DNA of 64,000 nucleotides from WHSW01 sp963777775. Its GTDB lineage: Bacteria; Actinomycetota; Thermoleophilia; Solirubrobacterales; 70-9. Shown one piece after another: positions 52,007 through 60,586 of the stretch. A model generated the notes under the pieces. That model was not told the DNA's origin. It did not search any database and saw only the letters and a list, made by a program, of their open reading frames with translations. Position 1 is the stretch's first letter. Each line of letters starts with the position of its first letter. The position numbers and the translations under genes are program-made. The stretch is taken from assembly GCA_963777775.1 (NCBI GenBank), contig CAVZRL010000009.1, positions 1,364,001 to 1,428,000 of the forward strand, given 5' to 3'.

Positions 52007-53448
52007 TCGGCGCGGTGCGCCGGTTCTGGCCGCTCGGGTGGGCGGGCTACGCGCTGCTCGCTCTGCTCGTGCTCGGCATCGGCCTGAGGCTCGTCGCCGT
52101 GATCAGCTGGTGGCCGGTGACGACCACGCTGGCTGATGCGTTTCCCTACGCGGTGTACGCGGAGAAGAACCCGTTCGACAACCCGCAGCACCCGGCCGGC
52201 TACTCGCTCATCCTCGCCGCTCTCGGGGCCCTGAGCAGAGAGGCAGCCTTCACGATCTCGCTGCAACACCTCGCCGGGATCGCGACGTCGCTCCTGCTCT
52301 TCGCCGCGGTTCGCCGAATTACTGGATCCGCGTGGGTCGGGCTGCTTCCGGCCGGCGCCGTCCTGCTCAACCCGGATCTGATCTATCTCGAGCACTCGAT
52401 CATGTCGGAGTCGCTCTTTGTCCTCGCCTGTGCAGGCGCCGTCTATGCGGCGGTGCGCGCCTTCGACCAGCCTGACCCCTGGTACGGCTGGCCGCTCTCG
52501 GCCGGTGCGCTCGCGGCGCTCGGCACCGTCGTCCGCTCTTCGGGGATCTTCCTGATCGCCGTGATCGCGCTCGCCCTGCTGTTCTGCCGACGGCGTCCGT
52601 GGGTCCACTGGCGCGCGCCCCTGGCGGCCGCGGCTTCAGGGGCCGTCGTCCTCCTCTGCTTCGCAACGCTGAACGGCGTGATCGCTGACCGCTTCGGCAT
52701 CGGGCCGTCGCCGGGCTGGCTCCTCTACGGGCGAGTGGCGCAGTTCGCAGACTGCAACGGGTTCGAGGTGCCGAAGGGATCGCAGTTCCTTTGCGAAGCG
52801 ACCCCCTCGGAGGAGCGTCCGGGTGCCAACTACTACCTCTTCGACCCACGGGCGCCCGCGCCGCGCACTCTCGACGAGTTCGGCGACGAGGACGACCTGC
52901 TGCGCGAGTGGTCGGTGCGCGCGATCCGGGCGCAGACCGGCGATTACCTGGAGACCGTTTGGGATGACCTGCGCAGCTACTTCGTGCCCAGCTCGAGGCC
53001 GGACCGAGAGGCGTCGGGCGGCGAGCTGGATCCGCAGCTCGACTTCACCGAAGCATTTAATCCAGCTGATCGGTACTACACGGAGATCCAGCCAGTCACC
53101 GAGCGCGGCATGGAGCGCTTCTACAACGACTTCAGCGTCGACAAGGATCCACCGGGGCTGCGCTTCCTCAGGGGCTGGCAGGAGGTGACGAGATTCGGTG
53201 GCCTCGCGCTCTCGATCACGACCGTGATCGCGATCATCGGGCTCCTGCTCGGATCCCGCCGGTCCCGGGCCGGCGTCTTCCTGCTCGGAGCCGGCGGGCT
53301 GTCGCTGCTGATTGCGCCCGCACTGACCGGCAACTACGTCGGTCGCTACACCGTGCCAATGGCTGGTCTGATGGCGGCGGCCGCCGCGATCACGATCGCG
53401 GCCCTGGCGGCGGGCGAACGGGCACGGCGCAGCGCCGCGGCGAGCTGA
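52003..53448 (+). CDS. GT-C-like polytopic membrane protein (cassette 1)
   Basis: A 481-residue membrane protein starting at GTG 52003, which overlaps the methyltransferase stop as GTGA (an in-frame GTG at 51994 is an alternative). About ten helices are visible. The first outer loop has WWPVTTTLADAFPYAVYAE then NPQHPAGYSLIL, with an acidic residue at the place where GT-C enzymes carry their catalytic Asp/Glu. An outer domain includes FADCNGFEVP and QFLCEATP with a likely disulfide. It probably transfers a lipid-linked sugar outside the membrane. Paralogues lie at 45867 and 55451. Confidence 0.75.
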   Translation: MIGAVRRFWPLGWAGYALLALLVLGIGLRLVAVISWWPVTTTLADAFPYAVYAEKNPFDNPQHPAGYSLILAALGALSREAAFTISLQHLAGIATSLLLFAAVRRITGSAWVGLLPAGAVLLNPDLIYLEHSIMSESLFVLACAGAVYAAVRAFDQPDPWYGWPLSAGALAALGTVVRSSGIFLIAVIALALLFCRRRPWVHWRAPLAAAASGAVVLLCFATLNGVIADRFGIGPSPGWLLYGRVAQFADCNGFEVPKGSQFLCEATPSEERPGANYYLFDPRAPAPRTLDEFGDEDDLLREWSVRAIRAQTGDYLETVWDDLRSYFVPSSRPDREASGGELDPQLDFTEAFNPADRYYTEIQPVTERGMERFYNDFSVDKDPPGLRFLRGWQEVTRFGGLALSITTVIAIIGLLLGSRRSRAGVFLLGAGGLSLLIAPALTGNYVGRYTVPMAGLMAAAAAITIAALAAGERARRSAAAS

Positions 53449-53452
53449 CGGC

Positions 53453-53470
53453 GGCCGACGGCCGTCGGCC
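53453..53470. terminator. Perfect 18-bp inverted repeat after cassette 1
   Basis: GGCCGACGGCCGTCGGCC can form a 7-bp stem with a 4-base loop just after the cassette 1 stop. A TATACA box follows at about 53485, so cassette 2 may have its own promoter. Confidence 0.5.
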
Positions 53471-53574
53471 AGCGTCGGCGGCGCTATACATCCTCTACCT
53501 GCGACCCGCGTGGGGAGCGAGCGATCCAGGAAGCGAGCACAACCGAGCCGGCCCCGGATCGGCCCCGATCGGGG

Positions 53575-54738
53575 ATGCCCGGCATGGTCGAGGTCTCGGT
53601 CGTGATCCCCTGCCTGGACGAAGCCGAAACCGTCGGCGCCTGTGTCGTCAAGGCGCTCGAGACGCTGGCCGAGCAGGGCGTAGAGGGCGAGGTGATAGTC
53701 GCCGACAACGGCAGCGAGGACGGCTCGCTGGAGCTGGCGGCGGCAGCGGGGGCACGGGTGGTGGCGGTGGAGAAACGTGGCTACGGAAATGCGCTGCGGG
53801 GCGGAATCGAGGCGGCGCGCGGGCGGTTCGTGGTCATGGGCGATTCCGACGGCAGCTATGACTTCAGCGAGTTGCCGCGGTTCGTTGACATGCTTCGCGA
53901 CGGCTACGACCTCGTCCAGGGTTGCCGCCTGGCGAGCGGCGGGGGCACGGTGATGCCCGGCGCGATGCCGTTACTGCACCGAATCTGGGGCAACCCGATG
54001 TTCTCCGGCCTGGTCAAGTGGTGGTTCAAGGCTCCGATTCACGACGTCAACTGCGGCATGCGTGGGTTCACGAAGCGTCATTGGGAGACCTTGCATCAGA
54101 CCGCCCCTGGGATGGAGTTCGCGGTCGAGATGGTGGTCCGCTCTAGCCTTGCCTCGGCGCGAATCGGCGAGGTACCGATAACCCTGCACCCGGACGGACG
54201 CGTGGCCTCACAGCCGCACCTGCGCACCTTCCGCGACGGCTGGCGAACGCTGCGCTTCTTCCTCCTCTACAGCCCGCGTTGGCTGTTCCTGGTTCCGGGC
54301 CTGACCCTGTTCGGGCTCGGGCTCGTCGGCTACGCGCTGGCATTGCCGGCACTCGAGGTCTTCGGTGCGACCCTGGATGCCAACACGCTGCTCGTCTCGA
54401 GCCTGGCGATGATCTGCGGCTTTCAGTCGGTGTTGTTCGCGATCTTCGCCAAGGTCTACGCGACCAGTCATGGGTTGTTGCCCGAGGACCCCCGCCTGGA
54501 GCGGCTCGAGCGGATCCTGCCGCTCGAACGGCTGCTGGCGATCGCTGCGGTAGTCGTGCTCGCCGGCTTCGTCCTGCTCGCGGTGGCGCTGAACCGCTGG
54601 CGGCTGGCGGACTTCGGCGCCCTCGACTACGCGAGCACGATGCGGGTGGTGATCCCCGGGGTGACCTTGATCGCGCTCGGTTTCCAGGCGATCCTCGGTG
54701 GGTTCATGGTCAGCGTGCTGAGGATTCCCGCGCGCTGA
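53575..54738 (+). CDS. GT2 glycosyltransferase with C-terminal membrane domain (cassette 2)
   Basis: A 387-residue protein. The GT-A domain has VVIPCLDEAETVGACV, VADNGSEDGS and VMGDSDGSYDF with the DSD/DGS metal-site pattern. Four C-terminal helices follow (WLFLVPGLTLFGLGLVGYAL and others). It corresponds to the cassette 1 GT2 but is longer and diverged. Such enzymes load sugars on polyprenyl phosphate. It ends overlapping the next start in TGATG. Confidence 0.85.
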   Translation: MPGMVEVSVVIPCLDEAETVGACVVKALETLAEQGVEGEVIVADNGSEDGSLELAAAAGARVVAVEKRGYGNALRGGIEAARGRFVVMGDSDGSYDFSELPRFVDMLRDGYDLVQGCRLASGGGTVMPGAMPLLHRIWGNPMFSGLVKWWFKAPIHDVNCGMRGFTKRHWETLHQTAPGMEFAVEMVVRSSLASARIGEVPITLHPDGRVASQPHLRTFRDGWRTLRFFLLYSPRWLFLVPGLTLFGLGLVGYALALPALEVFGATLDANTLLVSSLAMICGFQSVLFAIFAKVYATSHGLLPEDPRLERLERILPLERLLAIAAVVVLAGFVLLAVALNRWRLADFGALDYASTMRVVIPGVTLIALGFQAILGGFMVSVLRIPAR

Positions 54739-55448
54739 TGGCAGCCTCGCCTCCCGGTCCGCGGGCGAGCCAGTTCGACCGCTACGCGGCGAACTACGAG
54801 AGCGAGTTGGCGCAGGGGTTGCGGCTCTCAGGGGAGGACAGCTCGTACTTCGCGCGCCAGCGGGCCCGCTGGCTGCGCCGGCGGTTGGACGAGATCGGGG
54901 CAGCGCCGAGCCGGCTGCTCGACTTCGGTTGCGGCGTCGGGGGGGCGATTCCCCACCTGCGCGCCGAGCTCGGCCCCGAGTGCGTCTTTGCAACCGACGT
55001 ATCGGCGGCGTCCCTGACGGCTGCCGAGGCCGCGCACGGCAGCGACTCCGTCGAGTTCGGGACTACGGGCCAGATACCGCCAGGCGAGTTCGACCTCGTG
55101 CACGTGAACGGGGTCTTTCACCACATCGAGCCCCGCGAGCGCCCCGCGGTCCTGGCGGCGATCAGAACGGCGCTGCGCCCGGCCGGGCTGCTGGCCCTGT
55201 GGGAGAACAACCCGTGGAATCCGGGCACCAGGCTGATCATGAGCCGGGTCGAGTTCGACCGCGACGCGGTCACGCTTTCGGCCCCGGTCGCACGCCGGTT
55301 GCTGACCGCAAACGGGTTCGACGTCGTCCGGACCGACTTCCTCTTCATCTTCCCGCGCGCGCTGGCGCCGCTACGCCGGCTCGAGCGGGCACTCGCGGTG
55401 CTGCCGCTCGGAGGCCAGTACCTCGTCCTCGCCCGCCTGGGGCCCTGA
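54738..55448 (+). CDS. Class I SAM-dependent methyltransferase (cassette 2)
   Basis: A 236-residue methyltransferase whose ATG at 54738 overlaps the GT2 stop. The SAM site is RLLDFGCGVGGAIPHLRAEL, and later motifs are DLVHVNGVFHHIEP and ALWENNPWNPGTRLIM. It is the counterpart of the cassette 1 enzyme but not a close copy. The conserved NPWNPGT suggests a different substrate group. Confidence 0.82.
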   Translation: MAASPPGPRASQFDRYAANYESELAQGLRLSGEDSSYFARQRARWLRRRLDEIGAAPSRLLDFGCGVGGAIPHLRAELGPECVFATDVSAASLTAAEAAHGSDSVEFGTTGQIPPGEFDLVHVNGVFHHIEPRERPAVLAAIRTALRPAGLLALWENNPWNPGTRLIMSRVEFDRDAVTLSAPVARRLLTANGFDVVRTDFLFIFPRALAPLRRLERALAVLPLGGQYLVLARLGP

Positions 55449-55450
55449 GC

Positions 55451-56935
55451 TTGGTTCCGGTCCCCAGCCGTTCGCGAGAATGGCTGCAGCGCTGGCGGGA
55501 GCGCCTGCGCCCGACCGAGGCCGCGCACTGGGTTCTGCTTGCGATCGTCTGCGCCGGCGTGGCGCTGCGGCTCCTGGCAGCGCTGTCGTGGTGGCCCGCG
55601 GTCACGACTCTGGTTGATTCGTTCCCCTACGCGGCGTACGCCGAGCGCGGGGGGCTGGAGAACCCCCAGCACCCGGCGGGGTATCCGTGGCTGCTCGCGC
55701 TGGCAGGCGTGTTCTCGCGCGAGCTCGGCGTCGCGGTGATCCTCCAGCACGTCTCGGGGATCGCCGCCGGGTTGCTGCTCTACTGCGCCGTCCGGCGCGT
55801 GACATGCTCGGCCTGGCCAGCCCTGGCGCCGGCGGCGATCGTGATCCTGGGCGGGGACCAGATCTTCCTCGAGCACGCGATCATGTCGGAAGCCGCGTTC
55901 GCGTTCGCACTGGCGCTGGTGTTCTATGCGGCGATCAGGGCGCTCGACGAGCCGGCGCCGGTCTACAAGTGGCCGCTTGCTGCCGGGGCGCTGATCGCAG
56001 TCGCGACGACGATCCGCTCCGCGGGCCTGGCTCTGGCGCCGATCGTGATCCTGGCCCTCCTGCTTGGCGGATCGCCCCCGTGGCGGCGCAGGCTGATCGC
56101 GCCGGTGGGCGTTGCCGCCGTCCTCGGCGCGTTGTTGTTCGCCTATGCGGTCGCCAGCGACCAGGTCAACAGGCGGTTCGAGATCGCTCCGTCATCCGGC
56201 TGGCATCTTTACGCTCGCGTCGCCCCGTTCGCCGACTGCGGGCGCTTTGACCCGCCGGAAGGAACCGAGGCTCTGTGTGAGCCGCGGCCGGCCGCCGAGC
56301 GCCCCAGCCTCGACTACTACCTGTATGACCCCGGCTCACCCGCCCGGCGCGAGTTCGGCGATCTCGGCGATCACGACGACCGGCTCGGGGCGTTCGCCCG
56401 GGCCGCGATCCTCGCCCAGCCCGGGGACTACCTCAGCGCCGCCTGGGACGACCTCAGTGCCTACTTCGTCCCCGGCTCGTACGAGCTGCGGTCCGACCAG
56501 GGGGCTCACCTGGAAGGGCAGATCGATTGGTCGGTCGGCACGACCGACTACCCCGCCGACGTGCGCCGGGAGTTCGCCCTCACGGAGTTCGGGATGCAGG
56601 AGTTCTTCGACCCGTTCACCGTCGGGATCGACCCATCGGGCGTCGAGCTGCTCAACGTCGAGCAGCGGCTGATCCGCTTCGGGGCGACCGCGCTTGTGAT
56701 CTCCACGATCCTGATCGCGGTCGGCCTCTTCGTCGGCCCGCGCCGCAACCGGATCGCGGTCCTCCTCTTCGGCGGTGGGGGTTTGGCGATCCTGCTCGCC
56801 TCGTCACTGAGCGTCTACTACGTTGCCCGCTACACGGTTCCGATCGCCGGCGGGATGATCGCGGCGGCCGCGATCGCCGCGCACTCGGTTTGGACCGTCA
56901 GGGCTCGATCAGCCCGCGCCGGATCGCGTACCTGA
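55451..56935 (+). CDS. GT-C-like polytopic membrane protein (cassette 2)
   Basis: A 494-residue protein starting at TTG 55451, two bases after the methyltransferase stop. It shares with cassette 1 the blocks SWWPAVTTLVDSFPYAAYAE, NPQHPAGYPWLLALAG, IFLEHAIMSE, FADCGRFDPPEGTEALCE and VARYTVPIAGG. The same likely Asp in the first outer loop and disulfide in the outer domain are present. It is probably a membrane glycosyltransferase using lipid-linked donors. It overlaps the convergent response-regulator gene by 38 bp. Confidence 0.75.
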   Translation: MVPVPSRSREWLQRWRERLRPTEAAHWVLLAIVCAGVALRLLAALSWWPAVTTLVDSFPYAAYAERGGLENPQHPAGYPWLLALAGVFSRELGVAVILQHVSGIAAGLLLYCAVRRVTCSAWPALAPAAIVILGGDQIFLEHAIMSEAAFAFALALVFYAAIRALDEPAPVYKWPLAAGALIAVATTIRSAGLALAPIVILALLLGGSPPWRRRLIAPVGVAAVLGALLFAYAVASDQVNRRFEIAPSSGWHLYARVAPFADCGRFDPPEGTEALCEPRPAAERPSLDYYLYDPGSPARREFGDLGDHDDRLGAFARAAILAQPGDYLSAAWDDLSAYFVPGSYELRSDQGAHLEGQIDWSVGTTDYPADVRREFALTEFGMQEFFDPFTVGIDPSGVELLNVEQRLIRFGATALVISTILIAVGLFVGPRRNRIAVLLFGGGGLAILLASSLSVYYVARYTVPIAGGMIAAAAIAAHSVWTVRARSARAGSRT

Positions 56936-57554
56936 CCAGCTCGACCCGATCGCGCATCCCGAGCTTTCGCATCGCGTTCGAGCGATGGTTCTCGACCGTC
57001 TTCTCGGACAGGTGCAGGATCTCGGCGATCTCCTTGTTCGTATGCGCCTCGGCGACGAGCTTGACGACCTCCTGCTCTCGCGGCGTCAGCTCGTCGGTGC
57101 GCCCCGCGCTCTGGCCGAGCACGTCCTTGATCAGCGCCCGCTGGGCCCCGGGGGTGAGGAAGGGCTCGCCGCGCTCGACCGCGCGCACCGCCTCGAGCAG
57201 GTCGATGTCGGCCTGAGCCTTGAGCACATATCCCGAGGCCCCGGCCTTCAGGGCCTCGAACAGGTAACGCTCGTCGTCGTACATCGAGAGGATCAGGACC
57301 GAGACGTCGGGCGCCTGCTCGCGAATCTCCCGCGTCGCCTGCAGCCCGGTCAGCTTCGGCATCTTGACGTCGAGGATCGCAAGGTCGGGCCGCTCGCGGA
57401 TCGCCATGTCCCGCGCCGTTGCGCCGTCGGACGCCTCCGCGATCACCTCGATGTCTCCCTGCTGCTCGAGCAGCATCCGAAGCCCCGAGCGGACGATTCC
57501 GTGGTCGTCGGCGATCAGCACCCGCACGTCGTCATGCCCCGTCGATCCGGTCAT
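56898..57554 (-). CDS. NarL/FixJ-family response regulator
   Basis: A 218-residue regulator. The receiver domain has VLIADDHGIVRSGLRMLLEQ and the phospho-acceptor Asp in LAILDVKMPKLTGLQ. The LuxR-type helix-turn-helix is LTPREQEVVKLVAEAHTNKE and continues with AEILHLSEKTVENHRSNAMR. It is the partner of the kinase gene that overlaps it by 23 bp. The 7-2-7 palindrome upstream of the kinase is a candidate target. Confidence 0.92.
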   Translation of the reverse strand: MTGSTGHDDVRVLIADDHGIVRSGLRMLLEQQGDIEVIAEASDGATARDMAIRERPDLAILDVKMPKLTGLQATREIREQAPDVSVLILSMYDDERYLFEALKAGASGYVLKAQADIDLLEAVRAVERGEPFLTPGAQRALIKDVLGQSAGRTDELTPREQEVVKLVAEAHTNKEIAEILHLSEKTVENHRSNAMRKLGMRDRVELVRYAIRRGLIEP

Positions 57555-58530
57555 CGTTACCTCCTATCGGCACGCGGAGCCGAACACTTGTGCCGACCTG
57601 GGGACGGGACTCGACTTGCAGGTCGCCGTTGACCAGCAGCGCTCGCTCGCGCATGCCCGAGAGCCCGAGCCCCCGCGAGGCCTGATCGAAGGTGAAGCCG
57701 CGACCGTCGTCGGCGATCGTCAGCTCGACGGAGCCGTTGTCGCGCGCGAGCCGCACCCAGACGTTGGAGGCGCCCGAATGCCGGGTCGCGTTCGAGAGCG
57801 CCTCCTGGGCGACCCGGTAGGCGACGACCTGGACGTCGTGCGGGACCGAGGAGATGTCGCCCGCCGACTCGAACTCGGCCGCGATCCCGCTCTGGCGCCC
57901 GAGCTCCTCGACGTGGCTCGAGAGCGCCGCCTTCAGCCCGAGGTCATCGAGCGCGGTGGGGCGCAGCTGGCGGGCGAGCGCCAGCAGCTCCTGGAGCGCC
58001 TGGTTGGCGAGCGCGCGGATCTCCGCCAGCTCGCCCGCGAGCTCGGGCGGCGCCTTCTTGCGCGCCGCCTCGAGCCTCAACAGCAGTCCGGTCAGCGACT
58101 GGTTGACCTCGTCGTGCAGGTCGCGGGCCACGCGGGCACGCTCTTCCTCCTGGGCTACCAGGGCCGCGCTCGAGGCACGCCGGCGCTCGGCCTCGAGGCG
58201 CTCGAGCATCCGCATGAACGCCTGGTGCAGGCGGTCGACCTCCTCCGGCCCGCCAGGGTTGAACGCGGTGTCGATGTTGGCGCCGGGCCGCGAGAGGTCG
58301 GCGCGCTCCATCTGGTCGACGAGCTGCTCGAGCGGCCGGAACCGCCGTTGGAGGAGGAAGACGTTGAAGAGGATCGTGAACGCGATCGCGAAGCCGAGCA
58401 CGAGCGCCGCCTCGGGCGTCTCGCTCAGGTCCACGTCCGGGTTTGCCGCGACGGCCGCGGCGACCACCGCCGCGACGACCAGCAGCAGGTTGACGATCAG
58501 CACCTGCGTCATCAGGTCGCGACGTCTCAT
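57532..58530 (-). CDS. NarX/DegS-type sensor histidine kinase
   Basis: A 332-residue kinase. Two helices (residues about 8-28 and 43-62) flank a very short outer loop of about 15 residues (NPDVDLSETPE), so it probably senses membrane state or a membrane partner. A HAMP domain follows (RPLEQLVDQMERADLSRPG). The HisKA_3 phosphorylation site is ARVARDLHDEVNQSLTGLL, and the ATPase has SNATRHSGASNVWVRL and IADDGRGF. It overlaps the response regulator gene and is divergent from htpX. Confidence 0.9.
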   Translation of the reverse strand: MRRRDLMTQVLIVNLLLVVAAVVAAAVAANPDVDLSETPEAALVLGFAIAFTILFNVFLLQRRFRPLEQLVDQMERADLSRPGANIDTAFNPGGPEEVDRLHQAFMRMLERLEAERRRASSAALVAQEEERARVARDLHDEVNQSLTGLLLRLEAARKKAPPELAGELAEIRALANQALQELLALARQLRPTALDDLGLKAALSSHVEELGRQSGIAAEFESAGDISSVPHDVQVVAYRVAQEALSNATRHSGASNVWVRLARDNGSVELTIADDGRGFTFDQASRGLGLSGMRERALLVNGDLQVESRPQVGTSVRLRVPIGGNDDRIDGA

Positions 58531-58586
58531 CCGCCCAAGGTATCGGTGCCGGAGGCCGTGATCAGTAATCCGGCGCGTGGGGTCGA

Positions 58587-58616
58587 GCCCCTAGGCACGA
58601 TAGGGGCCAGCCCCTA
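58587..58616. promoter_or_regulatory. Three-heptamer operator between kinase and htpX
   Basis: GCCCCTA (58587), TAGGGGC (58601) and GCCCCTA (58610) lie in the 183 bp between the divergent kinase and htpX genes. The last two form a perfect 7-2-7 inverted repeat with the spacing known for NarL-type regulators. It is a candidate site for the adjacent response regulator. Confidence 0.6.
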
Positions 58617-58713
58617 TGAACCCAGCGGCAAAGATCGTCAGAATGTCCACCACAGGTTCAAGTCCGGCCGCCTGTCGCTGAGAGCCGGGCAGCACAAGGA
58701 GATTGCCCCCGCA

Positions 58714-59574
58714 ATGACGACGACGCGCAAGTCCACCTTCGCCGCCACCCTGAGGACGACGATCCTGATGGCGGCCCTCGGCGGCCTGCTGGTCGCGATC
58801 GGTTACGCGATCGGCGGCATCCAGATCGCCGGGGTCTTCCTCGGGATCTCGCTGCTGGTCAACTTCATCGCCTACTGGTTCAGCGACAAGATCGCCCTCC
58901 GCAGCGCCGGCGCCAAGCCGCTCTCCGAGCAGGAAGCGCCGGGCCTCTACCAGATGGTCCGTGAGCTGACCACGCGAGCCGAGCTGCCGATGCCGAGCCT
59001 CCACATGATCCCCAGCGAGCAGCCGAACGCGTTCGCGACCGGCCGCAACCCAAAGCATGCTGCGGTGGCTGTCACCGAGGGGATCACCAAGCTGCTCTCC
59101 GAGGACGAGCTGCGCGGGGTGGTCTCGCACGAGCTCGCCCACATCAAGAACCGCGACATCCTGACCCAATCGGTGGCGGCGGCGATCGGATCGATGATCA
59201 CCTACCTCGCCTACTTCTTCCTGTGGTTCGGCGGCGACGACGAGTCCCCGCTCAGCCTGGTGGCGAACCTGGCACTGATCCTGCTCGCGCCGATCGCGGC
59301 GAGCCTGATCCAGCTCGCGGTCTCGCGCCAGCGCGAGTACGCCGCCGACGCCTCCGGGGCCGAGTACTGCGGCAATCCCGAGTCCCTCGCCTCGGCTCTG
59401 CTGCGGCTCGAGGAGGGAGCGAAGGCGATGCCGATGCAGGTCAACCAGGCGACCGAGCCGCTCTACATCGTGAAGCCGTTCTCGTCGCGCGGGATCGCGG
59501 GTCTGTTCTCGACCCACCCGCCGATCGAGGAGCGTGTCCGGCGCCTGCGCCAGATGCGCCCCGCGATCGGCTAG
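58714..59574 (+). CDS. htpX: HtpX-like M48 membrane zinc protease
   Basis: A 286-residue protease. Two N-terminal helices (TILMAALGGLLVAIGYAIGG and IAGVFLGISLLVNFIAYW) are followed by the zinc site VSHELAHIKNRD and the third ligand in QREYAADASGAE, with two further helices between. The C-terminal STHPPIEERVRRL is typical. It degrades damaged membrane proteins. The divergent two-component genes suggest envelope-stress control. Confidence 0.92.
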   Translation: MTTTRKSTFAATLRTTILMAALGGLLVAIGYAIGGIQIAGVFLGISLLVNFIAYWFSDKIALRSAGAKPLSEQEAPGLYQMVRELTTRAELPMPSLHMIPSEQPNAFATGRNPKHAAVAVTEGITKLLSEDELRGVVSHELAHIKNRDILTQSVAAAIGSMITYLAYFFLWFGGDDESPLSLVANLALILLAPIAASLIQLAVSRQREYAADASGAEYCGNPESLASALLRLEEGAKAMPMQVNQATEPLYIVKPFSSRGIAGLFSTHPPIEERVRRLRQMRPAIG

Positions 59575-60514
59575 CGAAGCCGCGAAGCAGATCAACTACT
59601 CGATCGTCGTCGTGACGTGGCAGTGCGCGGGGCACCTGCGCACCCTCGTCACGTCCATGAACGAGCACCTCGACGGCGAGCAGGAGCTGCTCGTCGTCGA
59701 CAACGCCTCGACCGACTCCCCGGCCGAGGTGGCGGCGCTCTGGAAGGGACGCCACCGGTTCCTCGGCTTGGACCGGAACCTGGGCTTCGGCGCCGCCTCG
59801 AACCGCGGCGTCGAGGCGGCATCGGCGCCGGTCACCGTGCTGCTCAACCCCGACACCGAGCTGATCGACGACGGCCTCGACCTGCTCGCGGCCGCGGCCG
59901 GCGGGCTCGGGGCCCTGGTCGGTCCCAGGGTCCTGAACTCCGACCGCACGATCCAGCCGTCGGCCAGCGGGCCGGAGGTCGGTGCCTGGCCCTGGGTGAG
60001 GGCCCTGGTGCCCGCGGCGCTCCAGCCGCAGTGGGTGCGTGCGCGAACCGAGCCCTACCGGCTCGAACGACGGGTCCGCGTCGCGTGGCTGAACGGGGCC
60101 TGCATCGCCGCGCCGACCGAGGTCCTGCGATGGCTCGGCCCGTTCGACCCGGCGCTTCACATGTACGGCGAGGACGTCGACCTCGGGCTGCGCGCGGGCG
60201 CGGCCGGGATCGCGTCCTGGCTCGATCCGCGCTCGGGGCCGGTGGTCCACCACGGCCAGGGTGCGTCCGCGCGCCTCTACGGGAGCGCCGAGGGCTGGCG
60301 ACCGACCGGGACCCTGAATTGGCGCGCCGCGGTGCGCCGCGCCCACGGCGCCCGACGCGAGTGGCTCGGCTGGCGGGCGCTGCGGCTCAACCTTCGCCTG
60401 CGGCTGATCGCGAAGACGCTCGCCGGGCGTGCCACGGAGCGCGACCGCGCGGCGCTCGCCGGCGCGATCGCCGCCGACCCGGCGCCGACCCTGCCGCCCC
60501 CGCCGCCGGTCTAG
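59534..60514 (+). CDS. GT2 glycosyltransferase (rhamnosyl-transferase-like, soluble)
   Basis: A 326-residue protein. The GT-A domain shows SIVVVTWQCAGHLRTLV, VVDNASTDSPAE, NLGFGAASNRGV and LLNPDTELIDDG with an NPD-type metal motif, and then WLNGACIAAPTEVL and YGEDVDLGLRA. These match GT2 enzymes of the WbbL/RfbF type. No membrane helix is visible. The only in-frame start is GTG 59534, which overlaps htpX by 41 bp. Confidence 0.82.
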   Translation: MSGACARCAPRSASEAAKQINYSIVVVTWQCAGHLRTLVTSMNEHLDGEQELLVVDNASTDSPAEVAALWKGRHRFLGLDRNLGFGAASNRGVEAASAPVTVLLNPDTELIDDGLDLLAAAAGGLGALVGPRVLNSDRTIQPSASGPEVGAWPWVRALVPAALQPQWVRARTEPYRLERRVRVAWLNGACIAAPTEVLRWLGPFDPALHMYGEDVDLGLRAGAAGIASWLDPRSGPVVHHGQGASARLYGSAEGWRPTGTLNWRAAVRRAHGARREWLGWRALRLNLRLRLIAKTLAGRATERDRAALAGAIAADPAPTLPPPPPV

Positions 60515-60586
60515 CCGCGTTCGCTCGCGTTGCTACACTTTCTGAAGTAAAGACTTGATTTCCGATCGGGTTTAGGAGATTTAGGC

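Noticed and set aside
60515..60586. Possible promoter or sulfur-responsive operator before the MoeZ-like gene
   Set aside because: AT-richer sequence with a CCGATCGG palindrome is present, but no convincing -35/-10 pair or known operator could be assigned.
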